Of a stretch of 64,000 bases of DNA, positions 26,271 through 33,666 are shown piece by piece (position 1 is the stretch's first letter; each line of letters starts with the position of its first letter). The stretch is from Bin5 sp965221145. GTDB taxonomy: Bacteria; Chloroflexota; Anaerolineae; Caldilineales; Caldilineaceae. Both the position numbers and the translations under genes were made by a program. Where the stretch lies: positions 3,596,001 through 3,660,000 of the forward strand of contig OZ244877.1 in NCBI GenBank assembly GCA_965221145.1, written 5' to 3'. The notes beneath the pieces were generated by a model. That model worked only from the letters and a program-made list of their open reading frames with translations, was not told the origin of the DNA and made no database searches.

Positions 26271-27728
26271 TTATAGGGCGGACACTCCCAGCACTTCGCT
26301 TTCGACCTCCGGGAGCAGCAGCCGCAGTTGCGCATCGTCGGTGCGCTGCGCCTCCGCCACCAGATAGTCGAAACAAGCCGCACGCGCCTCCTCGTAGTCC
26401 GAATCATAGAAGAGGTTACGCAGTTCGTGGGGGTCGTTCTCCAGGTCGTACAGTTCGCACAGATCGGTCAGATTCCATACCAGCTTCCAGCGGCCGTCGG
26501 TCACCATGCGCGCTGAGTAGTGGCCGTACCAGTCGCCGTGATACTCGGCGTAGTGCATAGCACGCGACCACTCGGCGCTCCCCTCGATCAGCGGGAGCAA
26601 CGACTGCCCGTGCAAGCTCTGTCCCAGCATACTCTCCTGGGCCTCTCCCGCCATCAGGTGCAGACAGGTTGCGGTCACGTCCATCAGATGCACGGGCGCG
26701 CTCAACCGGCTATGTCGCGGCTTTCCCGCTGTCTTCACCAGCAGGGGAATACGATAAATCTCGTCATACATGTACGCGCCCTTGTTCATCATGCCGTGAG
26801 AACCGGCCATGTCCCCGTGGTCTGCGGTGAACACGATCGCCGTCTCCTCGTACAGATTGAGGTCCCTGAGCGTAGCAACGACTTCGCCCACCATCTGGTC
26901 GATCAGTTCCAGGTAGGAGAAGCAGCAGGCCAGCAACTCGCGCAGTTCCTGATCCAACTCGGCCTGTGAGTGGCCGTTCGTGCGCGCATCCTGCATCAGG
27001 CGCAGCTTCTTCTGGTTGATCGGCTTGCCCTCGAAGCGGTCGTAGCGATTGGCCCACATCGGGATCGCGTCCGCGTCATAGCGGATGCCCCATTCGTCGG
27101 GCACCATCCACGGGCTGTGCGGGCCGGGAAATGAGCAGGTCAGGAAGAAGGGCCGTGCCGTGTCCCGGTTATGCAGGAAGTTCTGGGCATACCGGGCCGC
27201 CACCACATCGGGGAAGCCCTCCATCCCCACATCCAGCGTGCCTGCGCTGCCGCGTCCGACGCTCCGAACCAGGGGCGCGATGCGGGTGTTGGGATGCCAA
27301 TGGGAGCTGGTAAGGAACTCGGGGCCGCCTGCGTAGGGTCTCTGCGTGTGGTGGAAACGGGAGTCGAACAGGTCTTGCGCCGGGCCGACGTGCCACTTTC
27401 CAAACCAGGCAGATTCATACTCGCTCTGCTCGTCGATCCAGTCCTGGATCATGGCGACGCCGGGCCGCAGATGTTCACAGTAAGAATAATGGGGCGTCGA
27501 ATTGTTGAACATATGGTGGCTATGGGGATAAAGTCCCGAGAGTAGACTGGCACGCGCCGGCGAGCAGATTGCTGAAGGCGTATAGGCCCGCTCAAAGAGG
27601 CAGGAATCCCGGGCCAGAGCAGTGATGTTCGGCGTGCGCGCCAGGGTCTCGCCATAACAGGTCAGCAGATCGATACGCAACTGATCGCAGAGAAAGATCA
27701 GGACGTTCGGCTTTGCTCCGTTGGTCAT
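26271..27728 (-). CDS. Sulfatase (arylsulfatase A type), cytoplasmic
   Basis: A 485-residue sulfatase. The formylglycine motif CSPAR is at 55-59 (C-x-P-x-R), metal ligands at LIFLCDQLR (Asp15) and FTADHGDMAGSHG, and the GxWHVG-like KWHVGP follows. No signal peptide is visible, so desulfation would be intracellular, unlike most polysaccharide sulfatases. The ATG at 27728 follows GGGAGAACCAC. The frameshifted gene just upstream (27747-28080) is on the same strand. A separate formylglycine-generating enzyme is needed and is not in the window. Confidence 0.92.
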   Translation of the reverse strand: MTNGAKPNVLIFLCDQLRIDLLTCYGETLARTPNITALARDSCLFERAYTPSAICSPARASLLSGLYPHSHHMFNNSTPHYSYCEHLRPGVAMIQDWIDEQSEYESAWFGKWHVGPAQDLFDSRFHHTQRPYAGGPEFLTSSHWHPNTRIAPLVRSVGRGSAGTLDVGMEGFPDVVAARYAQNFLHNRDTARPFFLTCSFPGPHSPWMVPDEWGIRYDADAIPMWANRYDRFEGKPINQKKLRLMQDARTNGHSQAELDQELRELLACCFSYLELIDQMVGEVVATLRDLNLYEETAIVFTADHGDMAGSHGMMNKGAYMYDEIYRIPLLVKTAGKPRHSRLSAPVHLMDVTATCLHLMAGEAQESMLGQSLHGQSLLPLIEGSAEWSRAMHYAEYHGDWYGHYSARMVTDGRWKLVWNLTDLCELYDLENDPHELRNLFYDSDYEEARAACFDYLVAEAQRTDDAQLRLLLPEVESEVLGVSAL

Positions 27729-27746
27729 GTGGTTCTCCCATTGCTT

Positions 27747-28080
27747 CTAGCGATCCCAGGGGAAAGCGCTGGTGGGCCGGTTGGCGTAGCGCGCCATGCG
27801 GAGTTGCAATCTGCTGCCGCAGCCAGGCCCGAGCCGCACCGTAAAGTTGTCGCTGTTCAAGGTTAGGGTTTCCCCCTCTTGAGTCACGTCGAGAAACTGA
27901 TGCTCGGCGTATGCGCCCCCCTGGACGACGACCGTTCGCGGCTCCGCCGGCGTTGTGAAAATGTGCCCAGCGATTCGTCTCTTCGATCACCGGTTCCATC
28001 TTCGGCGAAAAGCCACTGCTCTGAAAATAGGCATACTCCTGGGCTATGGGTGTAAGGCGGCGGATGTCGGACAGCTGCAT
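27747..28080 (-). pseudogene. Frameshifted small gene of unknown function
   Basis: ATG 28080 follows AAGGGAATTC and reads MQLSDIRRLTPIAQEYAYF and PVIEETNRWAH. Near 27968 the frame shifts by one; the continuation is FTTPAEPRTVVVQGG, LTLNSDNFTVRLGPG and YANRPTSAFPWDR, to a stop at 27747. Together about 110 residues with strand-rich character; I do not recognise the family. A miniature inverted-repeat element begins 15 bp upstream of the ATG. Confidence 0.55.
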
Positions 28081-28094
28081 TGAGAATTCCCTTA

Positions 28095-28234
28095 GAAGCT
28101 GTTTGAAAAGTAGCTGGTATCGGCCAAAAAGACGAAAAACGACTGCCGGAAAGTAGTAAATCCTTCATCTATACGTCATAGTTCGCATCGTTTGCGCCGT
28201 TTTGCCCCTAACTTGACCCTTTTCAAACAGGCTC
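28095..28234 (+). mobile_element. Miniature inverted-repeat element, family a, copy 1
   Basis: 140 bp with terminal inverted repeats GAAGCTGTTTGAAAAG and CTTTTCAAACAGGCTC, flanked by TTA on both sides and without coding capacity. The interior (GACTGCCGGAAAG, GCGCCGTTTTG) is shared with copies at 30191-30328 and 30650-30790. Confidence 0.85.
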
Positions 28235-28237
28235 TTA

Positions 28238-28324
28238 GTAACTGTCCGCAAACAACGTAGCGATTTCAATCAAGCTTGGACTGGTCTGTCGAACGAAACC
28301 GTTAAGTTAAAACGGACAGTTACT
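28238..28324. mobile_element. 87-bp palindrome-ended miniature element, family b
   Basis: Perfect 12-bp terminal inverted repeats AGTAACTGTCCG (28238-28249) and CGGACAGTTACT (28313-28324) surround a 63-bp non-coding centre. The element touches the stop codon of the interrupted gene (28324-30428), and only 3 bp separate it from family-a copy 1. It could also act as a terminator-like hairpin. Confidence 0.65.
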
Positions 28325-28952
28325 TAGTGCGGATTGTGAGTGGTTATCGAAAGTTCACTATCCATATTGTTTATGTTGAAGTACAGCGCAATGTCGCTGA
28401 TGTCGCCAATGTTGAGCGTTATTGGTTTACACCCAGTTGTCCCGGTGTCAATTGCAATTCGAAATTCCTTTTGGTGGGCATAAGTCTTGCGTTTGGCAAA
28501 TACTGTCCAGATTCCGGGGAACTCGCCTGGGATACCAATTTCGGGCTCGTAATACGTCACGCTCCCATGGAAAGAGGCATAGCTTTGACATCGCGCAGCT
28601 TTCCCTACCCGTTCTACAAAACTGCGGGGGTTGTGGAGTGCGACAGCATGTTTCCCAAACTCCAGAAATACTTCTGGCGGCCCAAGCCGCCATTGGGCCT
28701 TATCGGCATCACGGCATGGCACTTGCTGTAAATCTTCTTCATCAACTGCATATGTGCAGAAAACGTTCAAGTTGTCGAAATATCGATGTTGATACCTAAT
28801 AAGACTACCAATTTCTTCTGGGGGCACAGTCACTTTCTCAACTTCTCCGGTTCTTGAGTTGGTCGTTTCCATCTCAAGTAAACTTCCAGGCGGAAACAAA
28901 TACGCCCCCTCAAAGTCATCTCCCCTTTCTTTGTCGCCTTCTAAGCTTCTAA

Positions 28953-30092
28953 ACTCATGTTACGCAGCCAGGGGATCAAGGCGAACTGGATCCAACTGAC
29001 ACAAAGCCTCGAAAGCCTGTTGCAGAGCTGAGAGATACAAGTGCGTCTTGAGGGCATAGTGATTCTTCTTGGTGCGCATCTTAAGCATCTCCAGCTTGGT
29101 AAAGGTCCAGAGAGCAGCCACAAAGTGATTGGTCTGCGTGGTTGGTGTGCGGGTTGGTGATTTGGCAAGGGATGCGTTCTGTTTGAGCGAGCGATGATAT
29201 TCTTCCACTTTCCACCGTTCTTGGTAGATTGTGATGATCTGGTCAGCTGTCAAGCAGGCGTCACTGGTCACCAGATAGCGCACAGCGGTCGAGCCATCTG
29301 CGTTTGTGCAGGTCTGACGGAGCAGATAGAGGGGAAAGGGCACCTGCTCCAGATAGATGCCTGTAACTGTGTCTTCTGGCAGGTCGAGTTGTTCCAGTCT
29401 GTGATAGCGACCCTGCTGTTTGTCTTGGCGAGACAGGGCGATCTTGCGATTGGTTTTAAGTCCCATGATGAACTCTTTGCGCAACGTGCGTTTGATATAG
29501 CTCATATTCTCAGCCGAAGCAAACCAGATGTCATTGAGCACATAGCGGAAGGGAATGCGGTTATGCACACAGTTTTGCAGCATGGCACGAAAATGCTCGT
29601 TCTTGGTCACAGCGCTGCGTCGTTTCCGTTTGCCCTGCTTGTCAATGTACGATTCGGTCTTGGTCACCAACCGATAGGTCACCGGCAATGAAACCTCACC
29701 CGCTGTGTACAAAGCAGTGATAAAGTTGATGCCCTTGGCCATCTGTCCTTGCGCATGGTCGTAGTGCCAGCAGATCAGTTCGTTCTCATCGGTGTAGGGC
29801 TTCTCAACGATGCTGTCGTCAATCGTGATGACGCCATGCTCGCCTTGCATGCTGCGCACAGAGGGCTTGACCATCTGCCACCAGTCTTTCGGCTCCAGTC
29901 GTTGGCGGTTGAGCATGCGACTGACTTGGTCGTGGCTGACCGCCTTGTCCATCAAGGCCGACATGCCTGTCGCCGTCGTTGCCGCAAATGAACTCAGGAG
30001 AAAGTCCGAATACAGGTCAAAGAGTTTGAAATTCATGTTTCACCTCCTGACCTCATTTTACTCAATTCGTTAACTACTGCGTAACATCAGTT
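28953..30092 (-). mobile_element. IS701-like insertion sequence with 4-bp CTAA duplication
   Basis: About 1.14 kb. Inner inverted repeats ATGTTACGCAG (28957-28967) and CTGCGTAACAT (30077-30087) are exact, and the ends are related beyond that (ACTC/CAGTT). CTAA flanks both sides (28949-28952 and 30093-30096), matching the YTAR target style known for the IS701 family. One transposase gene fills it. Confidence 0.85.
28960..30036 (-). CDS. DDE transposase, IS701-like
   Basis: This intact 358-residue transposase has acidic catalytic segments at TIDDSIVEKP (first Asp pair), the NDIWFASAENM strand (second Asp) and YQERWKVEEYHRSLKQ (Glu). The N-terminus MNFKLFDLYSDFLLSS and the ALMDKAVSHDQVSRML helix are typical of IS701/IS4-group enzymes. 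Its stop codon lies inside the right-hand inverted repeat. It has interrupted the gene described at 28324-30428, in the same orientation. Confidence 0.92.
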   Translation of the reverse strand: MNFKLFDLYSDFLLSSFAATTATGMSALMDKAVSHDQVSRMLNRQRLEPKDWWQMVKPSVRSMQGEHGVITIDDSIVEKPYTDENELICWHYDHAQGQMAKGINFITALYTAGEVSLPVTYRLVTKTESYIDKQGKRKRRSAVTKNEHFRAMLQNCVHNRIPFRYVLNDIWFASAENMSYIKRTLRKEFIMGLKTNRKIALSRQDKQQGRYHRLEQLDLPEDTVTGIYLEQVPFPLYLLRQTCTNADGSTAVRYLVTSDACLTADQIITIYQERWKVEEYHRSLKQNASLAKSPTRTPTTQTNHFVAALWTFTKLEMLKMRTKKNHYALKTHLYLSALQQAFEALCQLDPVRLDPLAA

Positions 30093-30168
30093 CTAAAGTT
30101 ACGCAATCTTTGGGCATATAACTCACCCTTCAAGAAATTGTCGGCATGGACTTTGTCTTTGAAAACTT

Positions 30169-30404
30169 GTAACTACTCAGCCTCGTCTGGGAAGTTGCTT
30201 GAAAAGGAACGGTCATCGGTTAAGAAGACCAATAATGACTGCCGGAAAGCGTGAATCCTCCATCTACACGCCATAATTCGCACCATTTGTGCCGTATTGA
30301 CCCGAACCTGACCTTTTCAAACAGATTCCAAACACGATTCATTACACTTGGATGACTTGGTTGCCCATTGAAAGTCGCACATTGGGTAATGGCTGAGTAG
30401 TTAC
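30169..30404 (-). mobile_element. 236-bp miniature element, family c, with 8-bp target duplication
   Basis: Terminal inverted repeats GTAACTACTCAGCC (30169-30182) and GGCTGAGTAGTTAC (30391-30404) are exact. GAAAACTT stands directly outside both ends (30161-30168 and 30405-30412). About 140 bp of its interior is itself a family-a element, so the original was near 98 bp. It carries no gene. Confidence 0.88.
30191..30328 (+). mobile_element. Miniature inverted-repeat element, family a, copy 2 (nested)
   Basis: It starts GAAGTTGCTTGAAAAG and ends CTTTTCAAACAGATTC, with the shared core GACTGCCGGAAAGCGTGAAT. It lies wholly inside the family-c element, so it moved there later or was carried with it. 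Confidence 0.8.
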
Positions 30405-30484
30405 GAAAACTTTTACTAAGAAAAGCATTCTATCTCCCTCCTTTAGTTGATGATCCCCCGCCCCTGCAGTTTCACAATCAGCGC

Positions 30485-30637
30485 TCATGGTTTTCTCTTT
30501 TCCTTAACTCTGGCCTCTCTCCGTATCCGTCTCCGCCAGCGTCTGACCTTCCTCTCCACCACAGGAACCAATTCAACAAGCAGGAAAAAGACAGCCAACG
30601 CCAAAAGCGGAACATTGCCAATCCAATCAGCAGGCAT
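30485..30637 (-). CDS. Possible 50-residue single-span membrane protein
   Basis: ATG 30637 opens a short frame: MPADWIGNVPLLALAVFFLL gives one hydrophobic segment (about 9-27), followed by a very basic tail (ERKVRRWRRRIRR...KEKRKP). The frame is also open upstream to the family-a element at 30650, so it may be the end of a longer truncated protein. It lies 56 bp before the rebuilt ATG at 30428 on the same strand, suggesting a former two-gene unit. No family recognised. Confidence 0.4.
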   Translation of the reverse strand: MPADWIGNVPLLALAVFFLLVELVPVVERKVRRWRRRIRREARVKEKRKP

Positions 30638-30649
30638 AGCGCGATCTAA

Positions 30650-30790
30650 GAGCCTGTTTGAAAAGGGTCAGGTAAGGGTTAAAACGGCACCTAAGGTACA
30701 AGTTATGACGGGCAGATAAAGGGTTTTGCTGCTTTCCGGCAGCACCTTTTGGGCCTTTTGGCCGATGCCGATTACTTTTCAAACAGCTTC
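30650..30790 (-). mobile_element. Miniature inverted-repeat element, family a, copy 3 (inverted)
   Basis: GAGCCTGTTTGAAAAG at the left and CTTTTCAAACAGCTTC at the right: the reverse complement of copy 1. Copies 1 and 3 therefore bracket 2.4 kb in inverted orientation. Flanks are TAA and TTA. It has no coding capacity. Confidence 0.85.
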
Positions 30791-30796
30791 TTACGG

Positions 30797-31063
30797 CTAC
30801 CTTACGATGATAGTCTGATCGGCGAACCGGTTTTCCTGCCCTTGCAGGTTCAGAAGCAAGCAGCCATCTGTCGATTCAAGCGGCTGGCGCGCGACAACTT
30901 CCACCTCAACACGCACGCTGCCGCCCGGCGTATACACCTGAACGACCAGGCCCTGGAAGCGGATAACCCGCGCGCAGATGGAGAGTCCGCGCGTCTCGGC
31001 CGCGTAACGCACATCGACAGAATCCAGGCTCAGTAGATCATTGAAATAGGAATGATCTCTAGC
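30797..31063 (-). pseudogene. C-terminal fragment of an unrecognised protein
   Basis: A minus-strand frame open from 31063 reads SYFNDLLSLDSVDVRYAAE, then VIRFQGLVVQVYTPGGSVRVEVEVV, and ends FADQTIIVR-stop. It is rich in beta strands and has no start or ribosome site; the upstream 120 bp show no related coding. It ends 7 bp before the family-a copy 3. I cannot tell whether it belonged with the frameshifted gene at 27747-28080. Confidence 0.45.
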
Positions 31064-31188
31064 CTATTCCTTTATATGGACAACCAGAGCAGTTCCAATA
31101 CACCGAAACGAGCTTATCAAAATATCTGACACAGCTAGTCCAACACTGTCTGCGAGGGCGGCCGGGCAGGATAGCCAAGCCCCCAAAC

Positions 31189-31938
31189 TCACAAGCCCGC
31201 CGGCACCTGCAACACCGTCACGCCCATCTCGATATATTTGTCCCGCTCCTCCGCGCTGGACACGCCCAGGCTCAACTGCACAGTGCTGTCCTGCATCTGC
31301 TCCAGCACGTGGCGGATGCACTCGTCCACGCTTTGGAACGGACTGTGCGGCAGGCTCTCCAAGCTGAAGCGCAGGTCGTTCGGGCCGAAAGCGAGCAGGT
31401 CGATGCCAGGCTTGGCCAACTTGCGCGCGTTGAGAATCGCCTCAGCCGACTCCAGCTGAATCACGAGGAAGCCGTTGCTGTTCCACCAGTCGGCATAGGC
31501 CAGACGGTCGATTGAATCCGGGTTGGTCGGCTCGCTAAAGGCGCTGATATTGCGCCGCGCTTCTCCACCCCAACTGCGCCGCCCGAACTGGGCATAGTAG
31601 AAGAAGAAGATCGCCTCATCCACCTCGTGCGTACTCTGCACCTCCGGCACCAAGATGCCCGTCGGGCCAAAGTCAAGGAATCGGCCTATCAGGTAGGTGT
31701 GGCGCGTGTGCTGGATGCGCAACTGCACGGGAATCTGCACCGCTTCCGCCAGCGCGCAAAAGTTGACCAGCTCCTTCTCGCTGAATGCCGAGTGCTGGCT
31801 GTCCACATAGACAAAACTGTAGTCGCCCCGGCTCAGCAGGTCTTCCAGTTGGCTGCGACTGAAGTCGAGCGACGCGCCAACGCCGAAGATCAGTTCGCCG
31901 CGGTGGATTCTCTCTTTCAGATTGGTTACGTTCGTCAT
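31189..31938 (-). CDS. HpcH/HpaI-family aldolase-like protein
   Basis: A 249-residue TIM-barrel protein of the class II pyruvate/malyl-CoA aldolase group. It has FVYVDSQHSAFSE (usual D.EH region altered to DSQH), GILVPEVQSTHE and QLESAEAILNARK, the last providing the metal-binding Glu. Known members cleave or form 2-keto-3-deoxy acids with pyruvate. GGGAGGAATAGAC precedes ATG 31938. It is 13 bp downstream of the TPP enzyme and shares an operon with it. A second family member is at 57995-58747, which has the canonical EGEHGP. Confidence 0.82.
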   Translation of the reverse strand: MTNVTNLKERIHRGELIFGVGASLDFSRSQLEDLLSRGDYSFVYVDSQHSAFSEKELVNFCALAEAVQIPVQLRIQHTRHTYLIGRFLDFGPTGILVPEVQSTHEVDEAIFFFYYAQFGRRSWGGEARRNISAFSEPTNPDSIDRLAYADWWNSNGFLVIQLESAEAILNARKLAKPGIDLLAFGPNDLRFSLESLPHSPFQSVDECIRHVLEQMQDSTVQLSLGVSSAEERDKYIEMGVTVLQVPAGL

Positions 31939-31951
31939 GTCTATTCCTCCC

Positions 31952-33574
31952 TCAGAATTCGCGATCCAGCATCCCGACCGGCACTTCGATCAGGGTTGGC
32001 TTGTCGTTGTCCGCGGCGACCGCGTCGCTCAGTGACGATTGCAGCGCGGCAGCGTCCTGCGCCCGCACCCCGTGTGCGCCAAAGCTGCGTGCCAGCGCCA
32101 CGAAATCGGGATTTTGCAATTTTGTGCCGAGCACATGCCCGTCGAACTCCTCCATCTGGGCGCGCAGGACATTGCCATAGGCGTTGTCGTTAAAGACAAT
32201 GGCCACGGCATTGATCCCGTTCTGTACGGCGGTGGCAAGCTCTTGCACGTTGTAGAGAAAGCCTCCGTCCCCTGAAATCGAGACGACCGCCCTCTGCGGG
32301 CAGGCCACCTTCGCGCCCAGGGCGATGGGATAGGCACAGCCCAGCGTTCCATGCGACGAACTGGTAAGATAGGCGTGCGGCGCCCTCGCCCGGAAGTAGT
32401 TGCGGCTGTAGTAGCCCATCTGGTTCATGCCCTGAATCACAATGCCATCGTCCGGCAGCGCCGCGTGGATTGCTTGCATGAATCCCCATTGGGGCTGCAA
32501 CTGTGCGGACGGGTCGAAACGCGCGCCGTTGATGGCTTCAACCTCCGCCTGAACTGCGTCGGCTTTGTCGGCGCGCGGCGGCGTTGAAGCGGCGACGGCC
32601 TGGTTGAGCGCAATCATCACGGGGTAGGCGTCACCTTGGATTTGCAGCACGTCATCAGACCCGCCGAGTTCCGACTCGTCGACATCGATCCTGACGATCT
32701 GCTGCCCGTCCGCGCTGGAGAAGTGGCTCGCGCCTACTGCCAGGATCAGGTCCCGCCCCGCGAGCCAGTCGCGCAGGGGCTGAAAACGCATCTCTGCCAT
32801 GCCCAGGGAAAGCGGATGCAACTCCGAGATGCTGCCCTTGCCCTGTCGCGTCGTCACCACTGGAATCTGCAAATAGTCGGCCAACTCGGCCACCAAGGTG
32901 GCGGCCTTGGCGCGCATCACGCCCCCACCCGCCCAGATGACCGGTCGCTGGGCCGCGACCAACAGGTCCGCCGCCCGCTGGATCGCACGCGGTTCGCCAG
33001 TGCCTTCTGCAGGCGGGACGCCTGCGTTCCCAGGCGTCGATGACGAATCGGCTGCCGGCTGCGCCAGGCTGACCTCATCCGTGGCCGCGAACACGGCGGG
33101 CGGCACCTCAATCGCCACCGGACGCGGCCGCCCTGTCCTCAACTGCCGAAACGCCTCCTGAACGATGTCGGGGATCTCAGCCGGACGCTGGGCGCGGGCA
33201 ACCCACTTCGTCAGCGGCCCCAGCCATGCCGTCTCGTCAAGTTCCAGCCCTTTCTTGCGGTGGTGGCGCCCACCCGTCACCACCAGTACAGGCGAGGAAG
33301 TGGCGAATGCCGTGGCAATCCCTGACATGGCATTGAACAGGCCAGGTCCCTCTACCACCAGGGCCGCGGCCACGTCGCCGCTGGCGCGGGCATAGCCGTC
33401 TGCCATGTAGCTGGCGGCCTGCTCATGGCGCACCGAGATATAGCGGATGCTCGGCGTCGAATACAGCGCGTCGATTGCCTCGTACTGACCGGCGCCGGGC
33501 ACGCCGAAAACGGCCCGCAGCCCCTCCGCAGCCAACGACCGCACCAACGCCTGCCCTCCGTTCATTCTCGTCAT
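31952..33574 (-). CDS. Thiamine-pyrophosphate enzyme, acetolactate-synthase-like
   Basis: A 540-residue TPP enzyme. The N-terminal domain has VFGVPGAGQYEAID and the catalytic Glu in RHEQAA (Glu51). The C-terminal domain has the TPP/Mg motif GDGGFLYN...NDNAYGN. No regulatory subunit gene is adjacent, so decarboxylation of a 2-keto acid from the neighbouring aldolase is as likely as branched-chain synthesis. The ATG at 33574 gives the expected MTRMNGGQAL start. Around 33003-33033 a 25-bp dispersed repeat lies in frame and codes for TPGNAGVPPAEG, an inserted linker between the first two domains. Confidence 0.9.
   Translation of the reverse strand: MTRMNGGQALVRSLAAEGLRAVFGVPGAGQYEAIDALYSTPSIRYISVRHEQAASYMADGYARASGDVAAALVVEGPGLFNAMSGIATAFATSSPVLVVTGGRHHRKKGLELDETAWLGPLTKWVARAQRPAEIPDIVQEAFRQLRTGRPRPVAIEVPPAVFAATDEVSLAQPAADSSSTPGNAGVPPAEGTGEPRAIQRAADLLVAAQRPVIWAGGGVMRAKAATLVAELADYLQIPVVTTRQGKGSISELHPLSLGMAEMRFQPLRDWLAGRDLILAVGASHFSSADGQQIVRIDVDESELGGSDDVLQIQGDAYPVMIALNQAVAASTPPRADKADAVQAEVEAINGARFDPSAQLQPQWGFMQAIHAALPDDGIVIQGMNQMGYYSRNYFRARAPHAYLTSSSHGTLGCAYPIALGAKVACPQRAVVSISGDGGFLYNVQELATAVQNGINAVAIVFNDNAYGNVLRAQMEEFDGHVLGTKLQNPDFVALARSFGAHGVRAQDAAALQSSLSDAVAADNDKPTLIEVPVGMLDREF
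33003..33033 (-). repeat. In-frame copy of a dispersed 25-bp repeat inside the TPP gene
   Basis: GCAGGCGGGACGCCTG, then CGTTCCCAG, recurs with few changes at 36212-36238 and 54950-54974, inside repeat copies C and D. A shortened copy in the opposite orientation is at 34761-34780. Here it is translated into the TPGNAGVPPA linker and keeps the frame. Confidence 0.6.
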
Positions 33575-33599
33575 AGGGTAGATTTCCTGACTGGTATTA

Positions 33600-33648
33600 C
33601 AGTGTCCAGTGGCTAGTGGCCAGCAACTGCACAGGCCACTGGACACTG
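33600..33648. repeat. Intergenic palindrome
   Basis: CAGTGTCCAGTGGC (33600-33613) pairs exactly with GCCACTGGACACTG (33635-33648). It sits between two minus-strand genes and may end or trim the transcript from 33667-34737. There is no T-tract. Related words (CACTGGCCACTGGCAACT) occur at 47690-47730. Confidence 0.5.
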
Positions 33649-33666
33649 ACCCCTGATCACTGGGTT

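Larger units (their letters stand above)
28324..30428 (-). pseudogene. Uncharacterised gene split by an IS and by a nested miniature element
   Basis: Three pieces join exactly. They are 30405-30428 (ATG CTT TTC..., with AAAGGAGGG upstream), 30093-30160, and 28324-28948. Removing the IS with one CTAA duplicate and the 236-bp element with one GAAAACTT duplicate leaves 717 bp, an uninterrupted 238-codon frame. The product starts MLFLVKVFKDKVHADNF, continues KGELYAQRLRNFRSLE and RGDDFEGAYLFPPG, and ends ITTHNPH. I cannot name its family; its N-terminal pattern (short strand, then ...FR.LE...RGD..EG) is seen in small abortive-infection-region hypothetical proteins, which is a weak impression. The gene is now dead, and the reconstruction is firm. 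Confidence 0.8.

Noticed and set aside
31952..33574. ilvB assignment
   Set aside because: No ilvN or other branched-chain gene adjacent; neighbour is an aldolase, so only the TPP-enzyme family is stated.
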